A stretch of DNA of 64,000 bases, taken from CAYFQV01 sp964654185. Its GTDB lineage: Bacteria > Spirochaetota > Spirochaetia > DSM-27196 > PWMO01. The DNA lies in the NCBI GenBank assembly GCA_964654185.1, contig CAZZIE010000003.1, positions 1-64,000 on the forward strand. The letters run 5' to 3'. Within the stretch, counting starts at the first letter, position 1. The number at the start of each line of letters is the position of its first letter. The translations under genes and the position numbers were made by a program. Below are positions 52,809 to 61,659 of the stretch, in pieces. The notes under the pieces were generated by a model that worked only from the letters and a program-made list of their open reading frames with translations, was not told the origin of the DNA and did no database searches.

Positions 52809-54746
52809 GTGGCGCGAAGCTACGCGGGCAACTCCCCCTCCCGGCCGCTCCCGACGGACCTGGAGTGGCTCAACACGGAGTATCCCCTCTCCCTCGAGCA
52901 GCTCCGCGGGAAGATCGTGCTCATGGACTTCTGGACGTACGGATGCATCAACTGCATCCACAACATACCGGAGCTCATCGACCTGCAGGAGAAGTACCGG
53001 GATACCCTCGTGATCATTGGGGTGCACTCGGCGAAGTTCGAGAACGAAGGCCGCACGGAGAACCTGCGCCGCATTATCTCCCGGTACAACATTCCCTACC
53101 CGGTCATCAACGACGCGGAGCGCCGAATGATGGACGAGTGGAACGTCCGGGCGTGGCCGACGCTCGTTCTCATTGATCCCGCCGGCAACGTCGCGGGACG
53201 CGAGACCGGGGAGGGCTTCTACCAGAAGTTCAACCGGGCGATCCTCGGGTTGATCCAGGAGTTCGAGGAACGCGGCGACCTCGACCGGAGCCCCGTCGGC
53301 CATACTGTCGGCACCGAGGGGCTACCCCAGACGGTGCTGGCGTTTCCCTCCAAGGTGCTCGCCGATCTGGACCGGAACCGGCTCTTCGTGTCGGACACGA
53401 ACAACCATCGTGTCCTGGAAGTCGACGCCGCCAGCGGCGCGGTGAATCGGGTGATCGGGGCGGGCACCGCCGGCTTCGAGGACGGCTCCCTGACAGATGC
53501 GACCTTCCGCAAGCCCCGGGGCATGGCGCTCAGTCCAGGGGGCGCCACCCTCTACGTCGCGGATACCGGTAACCACGCGGTGCGCACCGTCGATCTGGCC
53601 GGGGGCAGTGTATCCACCCTGGCCGGAACCGGCATCCGGCCCTACAACTATCCGCCGCACCCGGGCCCCCTGCCGACCCGGGGGCTGCGCTCGCCCTGGG
53701 ATCTTGCGCTCAGGGAGGACCTGCTCTACGTCGCCATGGCCGGATCTCACCAGCTCTGGCAGATCGATCTGGCCGGGAGCGTCGCAGACTACGCCGCCGG
53801 AACCGGGGGAGAGGAGGTCGTCGACGGCCCCGCCTTCTCTTCGCGCCTTGCCCAGCCGAGCGGACTCACCATCCTGGACGGGCACCTCTACTTCGCCGAC
53901 AGCGAGTCGAGCTTTCTCCGACGCCTCTCCCTCCCCGCTCCAGCAGGCGCCGGCGCCGTCCCGGGTCCCTTCGAGGGTGTCGTCGAGACGGTTGCCGGCA
54001 GCGGCAACGGTCTCTTCGATTTCGGCGACCGCGACGGAGTGGGCCGGGAGGTGAAGATGCAGCACCCCCTCGGCCTCGCCGCCGACGACCGCTACGTCTA
54101 CATTGCCGACACCTACAACCACAAGATCAAGCGCTACGATCCCCGGACCCGGGAGGTGACGACCATCGCCGGCGGCGAGGCGGGCTGGGCCGACGGCGAC
54201 GGGGCTCGCTTCTTCGAGCCGGGCGGCCTGGACCTCCACGGCGAGACCCTGTACGTAGCCGACACGAACAACCACGCAGTCCGAAAGCTCAACCTCCGCA
54301 CCGGCGTCACGGAGACCCTCGTGGTGCACAGCGTGCCCCGCTCGCCCCGGGAGGTCCCCACCGTGCAGGTGACGCCGGCGCGTCTGCGCCCGGGCACCCG
54401 CACTCTCGCGGTGAACGTCGAGTTGCCGGAGGGGTTCAAGGTGAACGACACGGCGCCCTCCGGGGTCACCCTGACGACACTGCCGCGCTTCCTCACCGCC
54501 GCGGTACGTGAGATCCGCGCGCCGGGGCAGACCTTCCCGGTGCGCTTCGAGGTGGCGGCCACGCCCGGCTCGGGCAGCGCCCGGGCACGGATCAATGTCG
54601 TCTACTGCCGGGACGGCGAAGAGGGCATCTGCTTCTTCGAGACTGTCGATCTGGTCATCCCGATCGAGGTCGTTGAATCCGCGGCAGCGGACCCCGCAGC
54701 CCCTTCCGTCGCCGTGACCCATCGAGTGGTGCACCGGGAGCCTTGA
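52809..54746 (+). CDS. Thioredoxin-like/NHL-repeat protein (NHLRC2-like)
   Basis: 645 residues. A thioredoxin-fold domain (about 20-140) has the CxxC-type WTYGCINCIHNIPEL and the cis-Pro segment VRAWPTLVLID. Six or so NHL repeats follow (VSDTNNHRVLEVD, VADTGNHAVRTVD, IADTYNHKIKRYD, VADTNNHAVRKLN), then a C-terminal beta domain (about 515-625). It starts at GTG 52809 directly after TAG with no ribosome site, which is hard to reconcile with independent initiation. It reads as the continuation of the lipoprotein fragment at 52539. Likely extracytoplasmic if expressed as one protein. Confidence 0.75.
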   Translation: MARSYAGNSPSRPLPTDLEWLNTEYPLSLEQLRGKIVLMDFWTYGCINCIHNIPELIDLQEKYRDTLVIIGVHSAKFENEGRTENLRRIISRYNIPYPVINDAERRMMDEWNVRAWPTLVLIDPAGNVAGRETGEGFYQKFNRAILGLIQEFEERGDLDRSPVGHTVGTEGLPQTVLAFPSKVLADLDRNRLFVSDTNNHRVLEVDAASGAVNRVIGAGTAGFEDGSLTDATFRKPRGMALSPGGATLYVADTGNHAVRTVDLAGGSVSTLAGTGIRPYNYPPHPGPLPTRGLRSPWDLALREDLLYVAMAGSHQLWQIDLAGSVADYAAGTGGEEVVDGPAFSSRLAQPSGLTILDGHLYFADSESSFLRRLSLPAPAGAGAVPGPFEGVVETVAGSGNGLFDFGDRDGVGREVKMQHPLGLAADDRYVYIADTYNHKIKRYDPRTREVTTIAGGEAGWADGDGARFFEPGGLDLHGETLYVADTNNHAVRKLNLRTGVTETLVVHSVPRSPREVPTVQVTPARLRPGTRTLAVNVELPEGFKVNDTAPSGVTLTTLPRFLTAAVREIRAPGQTFPVRFEVAATPGSGSARARINVVYCRDGEEGICFFETVDLVIPIEVVESAAADPAAPSVAVTHRVVHREP

Positions 54747-54772
54747 TACGCGCGGAGGCGCGCGCATATCTT
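54743..54772 (+). promoter_or_regulatory. Promoter close to the DUF1820 start codon
   Basis: TTGATA (54743-54748), an 18-base spacer and TATCTT (54767-54772). The -10 ends nine bases before ATG 54782, leaving almost no leader. Confidence 0.45.
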
Positions 54773-54781
54773 ATAGCCACC

Positions 54782-55117
54782 ATGTCACTCTATCGTGTGC
54801 ACCTCACCTGGAAGGGAAAAGACGTCATGCTCAGAGCGCGCGAGCTCGACATGACCCACCCGTACTTCGTTTCGATTCGCGATCTCGTCTTCCCGGAGGG
54901 GAAATCCGTAATCATCGATCCATCTCAGGATGAGGTGAGGAGGACCTTCGGACAGGCTGAGCACCTCCTCATTCCCTTCCAGTCCGTCTCCCTGATCGAG
55001 GAGGTTCGGGAGAACGAGGCCGGCGCCGGCGACAAGGTGCGGCCATTCACGGTGGTCGAGGGTGACGACAAGCGGGAAGGTGAGAGGAATGGCGACGAGG
55101 ATGGAGACGAAGAGTAA
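54782..55117 (+). CDS. DUF1820 family protein
   Basis: 111-residue cytosolic protein matching the DUF1820 pattern: YRVHLTWKGKDVMLRARELDMTHPYFVSIRDLVFPEGKSVIIDPSQDEVRRTFGQAEHLLIPFQSVSLIEEV. The acidic C-terminal tail overlaps the patatin start. ATG 54782 is used because a longer frame from 54743 begins inside the promoter-like -35. Function of the family is unknown. Confidence 0.8.
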   Translation: MSLYRVHLTWKGKDVMLRARELDMTHPYFVSIRDLVFPEGKSVIIDPSQDEVRRTFGQAEHLLIPFQSVSLIEEVRENEAGAGDKVRPFTVVEGDDKREGERNGDEDGDEE

Positions 55118-56069
55118 CCGGGAAAAGGGGCAGCGAGTCGGCATTGCCCTCGGGGGAGGCGGCGCCCGGGGCATATCGCATTACGGAGTCCTCAGGGAGC
55201 TGCGCAAGCGACCCGACCTGGCGCCGGATACTGTGGCGGGCTGCTCCGCCGGTGCGGTGGCCGGTACCCTCTACGCAGCGGGCATCGACCAGCGCACCGT
55301 GGAGGAGATGGCCGTCGAGTTCGACTGGTTCCGCGACGTCGTGGAGATCGGTGACACCCTGCGAAACATGTTCGAGCGCGGCCGTCCCGGCCTCATGTCG
55401 AACAATCGCCTGGCGGATCGCATCAACACCATGCTCGACGGCCGCAGCTTCGACGACCTCCCGATGGACCTTGCCGTTGTGGCGAGCGACATTGTGGGAA
55501 ACCGCCGCGTCATCTTCACCTCCGCCCGGGTAGCGGAGCGCCTGGACTGGGAGATCCTCCACGGATTCCTTCCCCCACGCACCCGCTGGACCCCGGGCTT
55601 CGAAACCCGCGTCGTTTCGGACTTCCCGGATGTCGGACGCGCCGTGCAGGCGAGCGCGACGGTGCCCGCCTTTTTCGCGCCGGTCGAGATACGCGACATG
55701 AAGCTCATCGACGGCGGCGCCATGGATCTGGTACCCGTAGACATCATCAAAGCCATGGGGGCTCATGCTACCGTGGCCGTGAGTCTTGGCCTTGCGGCCT
55801 TGCCGGAACGCGTGAAATCGACGTACGGTGTTATCTCGTGGCAGCTCGGGACGCTGGGGATCCATCAGCTCTGGCGCAGTCTCGCCGAGGCGGATGTGGG
55901 CTTCGAGATCACCGGCATTGCCGAGCGGAGCCCCGTGAAGGCGGGTCAGGTCGACCTGATGGAGCAGGGCGCCGCTGATATGCGGGAGCACATGCCGGCA
56001 CTCGAGGGCGCCGTGGCGGCGCGACGATCGCCACTGGCTCGCTACGTGAGCTCGAAGCTAGGAGTGTGA
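55089..56069 (+). CDS. Patatin-like phospholipase
   Basis: 326-residue lipid hydrolase of the RssA/patatin family. The oxyanion motif is ALGGGGARGISHYGVL (about 20-35), the nucleophile serine is in VAGCSAGAVAGTLYAAGI and the catalytic Asp in KLIDGGAMDLVPV near 216. No signal peptide, so probably cytosolic or membrane-peripheral. The start ATG 55089 follows GAGAGGA and lies inside the end of the DUF1820 gene, so the two are coupled. A start at ATG 55101 is also possible. Confidence 0.87.
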   Translation: MATRMETKSNREKGQRVGIALGGGGARGISHYGVLRELRKRPDLAPDTVAGCSAGAVAGTLYAAGIDQRTVEEMAVEFDWFRDVVEIGDTLRNMFERGRPGLMSNNRLADRINTMLDGRSFDDLPMDLAVVASDIVGNRRVIFTSARVAERLDWEILHGFLPPRTRWTPGFETRVVSDFPDVGRAVQASATVPAFFAPVEIRDMKLIDGGAMDLVPVDIIKAMGAHATVAVSLGLAALPERVKSTYGVISWQLGTLGIHQLWRSLAEADVGFEITGIAERSPVKAGQVDLMEQGAADMREHMPALEGAVAARRSPLARYVSSKLGV

Positions 56070-56076
56070 TACGTCA

Positions 56077-56628
56077 ATGCAATTGACCTGTCTCTCGGTC
56101 CCCAACCCGGTATCATACCTGATCTGCTACGGCATCAAGGATGTGGAGAATCGGACCTGGTCGACGGAGCACCGCGGGAAGCTCTATATCCATTCAGGCG
56201 GGCGCGTGAGCTTTCGGGGCATGCCGGACATGTCGCGCTATCCCCTTCCCCTCGTCCACGAGTTCGACCGCCTCATGAACGACATTGAGCAGATCGAGGC
56301 GCAAACACGGTACATCGGCATTGTGGACTACGGGCTGAGCGTCTATCTGAAGAAGGAGCCGCGCCAGCCGGACTCGATCGTTGCCCAGTACAACCTGCTT
56401 CAGGACGTGTATGACCACTACCGCTCCGACGAGCAGGGCGCCTTCTTCCACGCGGAAGCCATTATCGGCAGCGTCGAGCTGGTGGATGTGATCTCCGACT
56501 CCGAGAGCGAGTGGGCGGAACCGGGGCGCTTTCAATGGGTCTTCGAGAACCCGTGCATTCTCAAAGAGCCGATCCTTCGAATCCGAGAGCAACCGGGCAT
56601 ATTCGCCCACGAGGTCTCGGGAGTGTAG
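56077..56628 (+). CDS. ASCH-domain-like protein
   Basis: 183 residues. QLTCLSVPNPVSYLICYGIKDVENRTWSTEHRGKLYIHSGG at the N-terminus is the ASCH signature (a PUA-related fold that binds nucleic acids or modified nucleosides), and GSVELVDVISDS near 131 completes the barrel. A helical insertion (about 50-110) lies between. Seven bases after the patatin gene, with AGGAG further upstream. It may act on RNA; the exact role is unknown. Confidence 0.78.
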   Translation: MQLTCLSVPNPVSYLICYGIKDVENRTWSTEHRGKLYIHSGGRVSFRGMPDMSRYPLPLVHEFDRLMNDIEQIEAQTRYIGIVDYGLSVYLKKEPRQPDSIVAQYNLLQDVYDHYRSDEQGAFFHAEAIIGSVELVDVISDSESEWAEPGRFQWVFENPCILKEPILRIREQPGIFAHEVSGV

Positions 56629-56640
56629 CGCGAGCCGGGT

Positions 56641-59600
56641 ATGCACCCCCTCGTCGACGCCTGGTTCGCCGAGACCTACGGCGAACCCACGGATATCCAG
56701 CGCCGCGTCTGGCCCGTCATTGCCCGGGGAGAGCACGTGCTCTTCACCGCTCCCACCGGCAGCGGCAAGACCCTGGCCGCCTTTCTGTACAGTCTGGACC
56801 GCCTCCTCACGGGGGAGTGGGAAGCGGGCCGCACAACGGTCCTCTACGTCTCTCCCCTCAAGGCGCTCAACAACGACATTCAGCGCAACCTTCTCCAGCC
56901 GCTGACGGAGCTCACCGCGCGCTTTCGCGCCGCGGGCCACGATCCGCCGAGAATCCGCGCACTAACCCGGAGCGGTGACACCCCCGCCGAGGAGCGCCGG
57001 GGCATGCTGCGGCACCCGCCGGAGATCCTCATCACCACGCCGGAGAGCCTCAACATTCTTCTCACCAGCAAGAGCGGCCGCACCCTCCTGGAGACGGTGC
57101 AGAAGGTCATCCTGGACGAGATCCACGCCGTCGCCGGGGGCAAGCGCGGCACCCACCTCATCACCGCGGTGGAACGGGTCGACCGCCTGGCGGAGGCGCC
57201 GGTGCAGCGCATTGCCATCTCCGCCACGGTACGACCCCTGGAGGAGATCGCCCGCTTCGTGGCGGGGTACGGCACCGCACGCGGCGGGGCCGGCGGTGAC
57301 CCGGACCCGCACCGCCCCATCACGGTGGTCGCCGGGGAGGGGCGCCGCGAGGTCGAGCTCCGGGTGGAGTACGCAGATCCCCTGCAGCAGGTAGTCGAGG
57401 ATGAACCGTCGCCGTGGCTCCCGGTCATCGAGATCCTGCGGAGCCACCTGGCGCGCAATCGGTCGATCCTGATCTTCACGACGAACCGGCGGGACGCCGA
57501 GAAGGTTGCGTCCCTGCTCAACGAGGCGGAAGGGCGCCTCTGCGCCTACCCCCACCACGGCTCCCTCTCCCTGGAGCTGCGCCGGCAGGTGGAGTCGCAG
57601 ATGAAGGAGGGCGCCCTGGAGGCGATCGTCGCCACAACATCCCTCGAGCTCGGCATCGACATCGGGAGCATCGACGAAGTCATTCTCCTCCGCACGCCCT
57701 TTACCGTCGCCTCGGCGGTGCAGATGGTGGGCCGCTCCGGACACCGCGTCGGCGCCGTGAGCCGGGGGACCTTCGTCCCCTTCTTCCCGCGGGACCTCTT
57801 GAGCGCCCTGGTCATGCGGGAGGCCGTCGACGAGCAGGACATCGAGGAGCTCACGCCGGTGGAGGGCGCACTCGACGTCCTGGCGCAGATCATCGTCTCC
57901 ATGACGGCCCACGAGGAGTGGGAGCTGGACGAGCTCTACGCATTCCTTCGGCGCACCTACCCCTACCGCGCTCTGAACCGCCGCCTCTTCGAGGGGGTCG
58001 TGGACATGCTCGCGGGTCGCTACGCGGACTCGCACATCCGCGAGCTCGAGCCGCGCATCTTCAAGGACGACCTGGCCGGGACCATCCGCGGCCGCCCCGG
58101 GGTGGAACGCATGATCTACCACTCCGGCGGCACCATTCCCGACCGCGGCTACTACGAGCTCCGCGTCGCCGGCAGCGAGAGCAAGCTCGGCGAGCTCGAT
58201 GAGGAGTTCGTCTGGGAGCGCCGCCTCGGGGAGGTCTTCGTCTTCGGCAACCAGAAGTGGAAGATCCGCGAGATCACCGACCGCAGCGTCCGGGTCGAGC
58301 CCGCCGCCGACGCCTCCCGGGCCCTCCCCTTCTGGCGCGGTGAGCCCCTCCACCGCGGCTACCACTGGTCGCGCCGCCTACTCGACGTCCTGACCCGCCT
58401 TGAAGAAATCCTGTCTGGAGCCGATGCCGACGGCCTGAACCGCCCCGCCCTTCGCGCCGCAGTGCGTACGACCCTGACGCCGGGGGTCCGCACCAACCCC
58501 GCGGCTCGGGGCGGCCCCGCGGCGGGGCACCCCGGCGACAACGCCGGCGCACACTCCGACGCACCCTCGATCTCGGACGACGCCCTGGACCACCTCATCG
58601 ACTTCCTGCAGGAACAGCGGGATGCGACGGACGGCCTGCCCCACCGGGGCCGAATCGTCGTAGAGGAGACCGCCGGACGGCACGACCGCGACACCGGCAC
58701 CCGGGACGTCGTCGTGCACACCCTCTGGGGCGGGCGCCTCAACTACCCCCTGGCGCTCCTGCTGCGCCTCGTCCTGGAAGCGTCCGGCACCCGACCGGCA
58801 GGCGGCGGCACCGGTGGGGACCACAGCATCTCCGGCGACGGCGTCGGTGGGAACGGCACCGGCTCGCCCGAAGTTGCCGTCTTTGCGGATGACGATGCCG
58901 TCCTGGTCCAGCTCCCGAGCGATCGCGGCGCCGACGCGGTCGTCGCAGCCCTCCGGGATGTCGCCGGCAGGCCGGAGCAGCTCCAGGAGGCGCTGCGGGA
59001 CATCCTGGAAAGCTCGGGCTTCTTCGCGGCGCGCTTCCGGGAGAACGCCGGGCGCGCCCTCCTGCTGCCCCGGGCGGGCTTCGACCGGCGGACGCCCCTC
59101 TGGCTCAACCGCCTCCGGGCGCGGAACATTCTGACCGTCGTGTCGCAGTACCCGGATTTCCCGATCGTCGTCGAGACCTGGCGCACCTGCCTGCGGGATT
59201 ACTTCGATCTCCCGACTCTGGCTGAGCGCCTCCGGCAGCTCCACGGCCGGGACATTGCGATCGCGGCGGTTGCCACCACGAACCCGTCGCCCTTTGCCCG
59301 GGAGCTCGTCTGGCAACAGACCAACGTGAACATGTACGAGCTCGACCGCGGCGTCGGCCGCTCCGGCGTCACGGCGGAGCTCATCCGCAGCGTCGCCGCC
59401 TCGGGCATCCTCAACCGCACCATCCCGGCGGAGGAGCTCACCGAGACCGACCGGCGCCTCAAGCGCCAGGAGGCGTACTACGCCCCGGAGCCGGGAGACG
59501 ACCTCATTGCCTGGGTGCGCGCGCGAGTCGCGATTCCGGAGGAGGAGTGGACCGCCCTGGTGGAGGCGGTGGCGGGCGGAGCAAGCGGAGCGGACGGCGC

Positions 59601-61572
59601 CGGCGACGGAGGCGCCCCGGCGGGCGGCGCAGAAGCGGGTGCGGACGCCGTGGTGGCCTCGGTCGCCCGCAGAGTGTGCCGGCTCACCCTCCCCGGCGCC
59701 GCCGGACCGGTGATCACAACCATCGACCGGTTGCCGACGCTGGAGGTCGCGCTCCGCCACGCCGGGGAAGCGCTACGGGCGCCCGGCAGCGACGGCGACA
59801 ACGCCGTCGACAACAACGGCAACGCCAACGCCGGCGACGGCAACGCCAACGCAAACGACGACGGCCGGGCGCGACTCGGTGACCTGGCGGAGTCGCCGGC
59901 GCCGGGCACCTCCATCCGGGAGGAGATTGCCCGCGCCTACGAGCCGGCAAGGATGCGAGAGCCCGCGGAGCCGGAGCGGGAGTCGCCCCGGGAGCCGGAG
60001 TTGCAGAACCTCGTTCGGGACTTCCTCGGCTACTACGCGTCCATCTCGCCCGTGGAGATCGCGGGAACCTTCGGAGTCCCCGAGGCGTGGGTGGAGGCCT
60101 TCCTGGAAGAGGCGCGGGAGACGGGAGAGGTCGTTTCCGGTCACGATCCCCGGGAGCCCTCCCGGATCTGCCGAAGCGAGATCTACGAGATCCTCCTTCG
60201 GCGTACCCGCCGGCGCGGTCGCCAGGCAATAAGCCCGGTCCCGGCGGAGCGGCTTCCGCTCTTCAGTGCGGTCTGGCACGGGCTGATCCGGGACGATGCC
60301 TCAGCGCAGGAGCAACAACGTCACGGCGGGGAGACTGCTGCGCGAAGCCGCCGCATCGAGGGCGCGGTTGAGCAACTCAGCCTCCTCCCGGTTGCGCCGG
60401 ACACCCTTGAGGAGCTCATTCTGCCGGCGCGCATCCGCGACTACCGCCCCGCCGATCTGGACGACCTGACCAGACGGGATGCGGTGGTCTGGTTCGGCGC
60501 CGGTTCAGGGCGGATCGTCCTGGCCATTCCGGAGGATCGCGACCTCGCCGCGCCGCTGCTGTCGCCGGAGGGGGCGGAAGCCCCGCAGGGCGGGAGCCCG
60601 CGGGCCGACGGAGCGCCCGAGGCGGGGGAGCCGGCGGAGGCGCTCTTCCCGGCGGCGCGGGGGCGCTTCGCCTTCTGGGACATTCACGACCACGCCGGTT
60701 TCGGAGTCGAGGAGACGGAGCGGCGGCTCCTGGAGCTGGTGTGGACAGGCGAGGTCACCGCGGACACCCTCGGGCCGATCCGGTCGCTCCCCGAGAAGGG
60801 AACGCGCCGTCCGGGAAGCAGCGAGGCAGATCCGCGACATGGCGCCGGCGTGCGGAGCGGCCGTAGACATCGATCTCAAAGGAGACAGGTAACGCCCGCG
60901 GCCGGGGCGTACTGGTACCGCCTGGCGCCGCCTCCCTCCCCGGAGAGCGAGATCGAGGCGCTGGAGCGGGCGAAGGACCGCGCGCGGGTGCTCCTGGACC
61001 GGCACGGGGTCCTCTTTCGCGAGCGCCTGCGCGACGAGGCACCGGGGTTGCGCTGGCGGGACGTCTCGAATGCGCTGCGTCTCATGGAGCTTGCCGGTGA
61101 GGTTCTCGGCGGCTACTTCGTGGAGGGCGTGTCGGGGCTGCAGTTCGCCACGCCCGAGGCGGCGGAGCTCCTGCGGAACCTGGAGGAGGCCGCACCGTCG
61201 GTCTACTGGATGTCCGCGGCGGACCCTGCCTCGCCCGCGGGAGTCGGCATGACCGGCCTGCCCTACGAGCTCCCGGCGCGGCAGAAGACCACACTCCTCG
61301 TCTACCGCGGAACCGATCTCGCGGTCGTCGCCCGGCGCGGCGGCAAGGACGTAGACATCGACCCTGAGATCTGTGAGGACGACCCGGACCTTCCGCGCCT
61401 CTTCGAGTTCGCCCGCACGGCGACCTCCCGGGCGGTGCGTCCACTCTCACGCTTCGTCATTGAGACGATCAACGGCGGCCCGGCTTCGGCCTCGCCCTGT
61501 GCTTCGGCGCTCCGGGAGATGGGCTTCCGGCCGGACCACACGCGGCTGGTCCTCTGGGCGCGGTACCGCTAG
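56641..61572 (+). CDS. lhr: Lhr-type long helicase-related ATPase
   Basis: 1643-residue superfamily 2 DNA/RNA helicase. Helicase core (1-480): Walker A APTGSGKTLAAFL near 37, LDEIHAV (motif II), ISATVR (motif III), TTSLELGIDIGSID and QMVGRSGHRVG (motif VI). WH and Lhr-core domains follow to about 860, and a long C-terminal Lhr-CTD region after that. Several low-complexity Gly/Ala/Asp insertions break the C-terminal half (for example 635-660, 975-1000, 1050-1085, 1390-1425). The frame is continuous. Lhr proteins act in DNA-damage tolerance. ATG 56641 starts 12 bases after the ASCH gene. Confidence 0.92.
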   Translation: MHPLVDAWFAETYGEPTDIQRRVWPVIARGEHVLFTAPTGSGKTLAAFLYSLDRLLTGEWEAGRTTVLYVSPLKALNNDIQRNLLQPLTELTARFRAAGHDPPRIRALTRSGDTPAEERRGMLRHPPEILITTPESLNILLTSKSGRTLLETVQKVILDEIHAVAGGKRGTHLITAVERVDRLAEAPVQRIAISATVRPLEEIARFVAGYGTARGGAGGDPDPHRPITVVAGEGRREVELRVEYADPLQQVVEDEPSPWLPVIEILRSHLARNRSILIFTTNRRDAEKVASLLNEAEGRLCAYPHHGSLSLELRRQVESQMKEGALEAIVATTSLELGIDIGSIDEVILLRTPFTVASAVQMVGRSGHRVGAVSRGTFVPFFPRDLLSALVMREAVDEQDIEELTPVEGALDVLAQIIVSMTAHEEWELDELYAFLRRTYPYRALNRRLFEGVVDMLAGRYADSHIRELEPRIFKDDLAGTIRGRPGVERMIYHSGGTIPDRGYYELRVAGSESKLGELDEEFVWERRLGEVFVFGNQKWKIREITDRSVRVEPAADASRALPFWRGEPLHRGYHWSRRLLDVLTRLEEILSGADADGLNRPALRAAVRTTLTPGVRTNPAARGGPAAGHPGDNAGAHSDAPSISDDALDHLIDFLQEQRDATDGLPHRGRIVVEETAGRHDRDTGTRDVVVHTLWGGRLNYPLALLLRLVLEASGTRPAGGGTGGDHSISGDGVGGNGTGSPEVAVFADDDAVLVQLPSDRGADAVVAALRDVAGRPEQLQEALRDILESSGFFAARFRENAGRALLLPRAGFDRRTPLWLNRLRARNILTVVSQYPDFPIVVETWRTCLRDYFDLPTLAERLRQLHGRDIAIAAVATTNPSPFARELVWQQTNVNMYELDRGVGRSGVTAELIRSVAASGILNRTIPAEELTETDRRLKRQEAYYAPEPGDDLIAWVRARVAIPEEEWTALVEAVAGGASGADGAGDGGAPAGGAEAGADAVVASVARRVCRLTLPGAAGPVITTIDRLPTLEVALRHAGEALRAPGSDGDNAVDNNGNANAGDGNANANDDGRARLGDLAESPAPGTSIREEIARAYEPARMREPAEPERESPREPELQNLVRDFLGYYASISPVEIAGTFGVPEAWVEAFLEEARETGEVVSGHDPREPSRICRSEIYEILLRRTRRRGRQAISPVPAERLPLFSAVWHGLIRDDASAQEQQRHGGETAARSRRIEGAVEQLSLLPVAPDTLEELILPARIRDYRPADLDDLTRRDAVVWFGAGSGRIVLAIPEDRDLAAPLLSPEGAEAPQGGSPRADGAPEAGEPAEALFPAARGRFAFWDIHDHAGFGVEETERRLLELVWTGEVTADTLGPIRSLPEKGTRRPGSSEADPRHGAGVRSGRRHRSQRRQVTPAAGAYWYRLAPPPSPESEIEALERAKDRARVLLDRHGVLFRERLRDEAPGLRWRDVSNALRLMELAGEVLGGYFVEGVSGLQFATPEAAELLRNLEEAAPSVYWMSAADPASPAGVGMTGLPYELPARQKTTLLVYRGTDLAVVARRGGKDVDIDPEICEDDPDLPRLFEFARTATSRAVRPLSRFVIETINGGPASASPCASALREMGFRPDHTRLVLWARYR

Positions 61573-61659
61573 CGGCGCGAGCGGCCCGCAGCCGGACGCG
61601 CCGGCGGGCGACGTAGACCCGGCGCGGGGGCGCGCGGTACACTCGGCACGGAGGCACCT

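Noticed and set aside
60780..60900. Possible frameshift in lhr, where the protein turns Arg/Gly-rich
   Set aside because: The same frame resumes clear Lhr sequence (YWYRLAPPP...) and low-complexity insertions are common in this protein, so a linker is the simpler reading.
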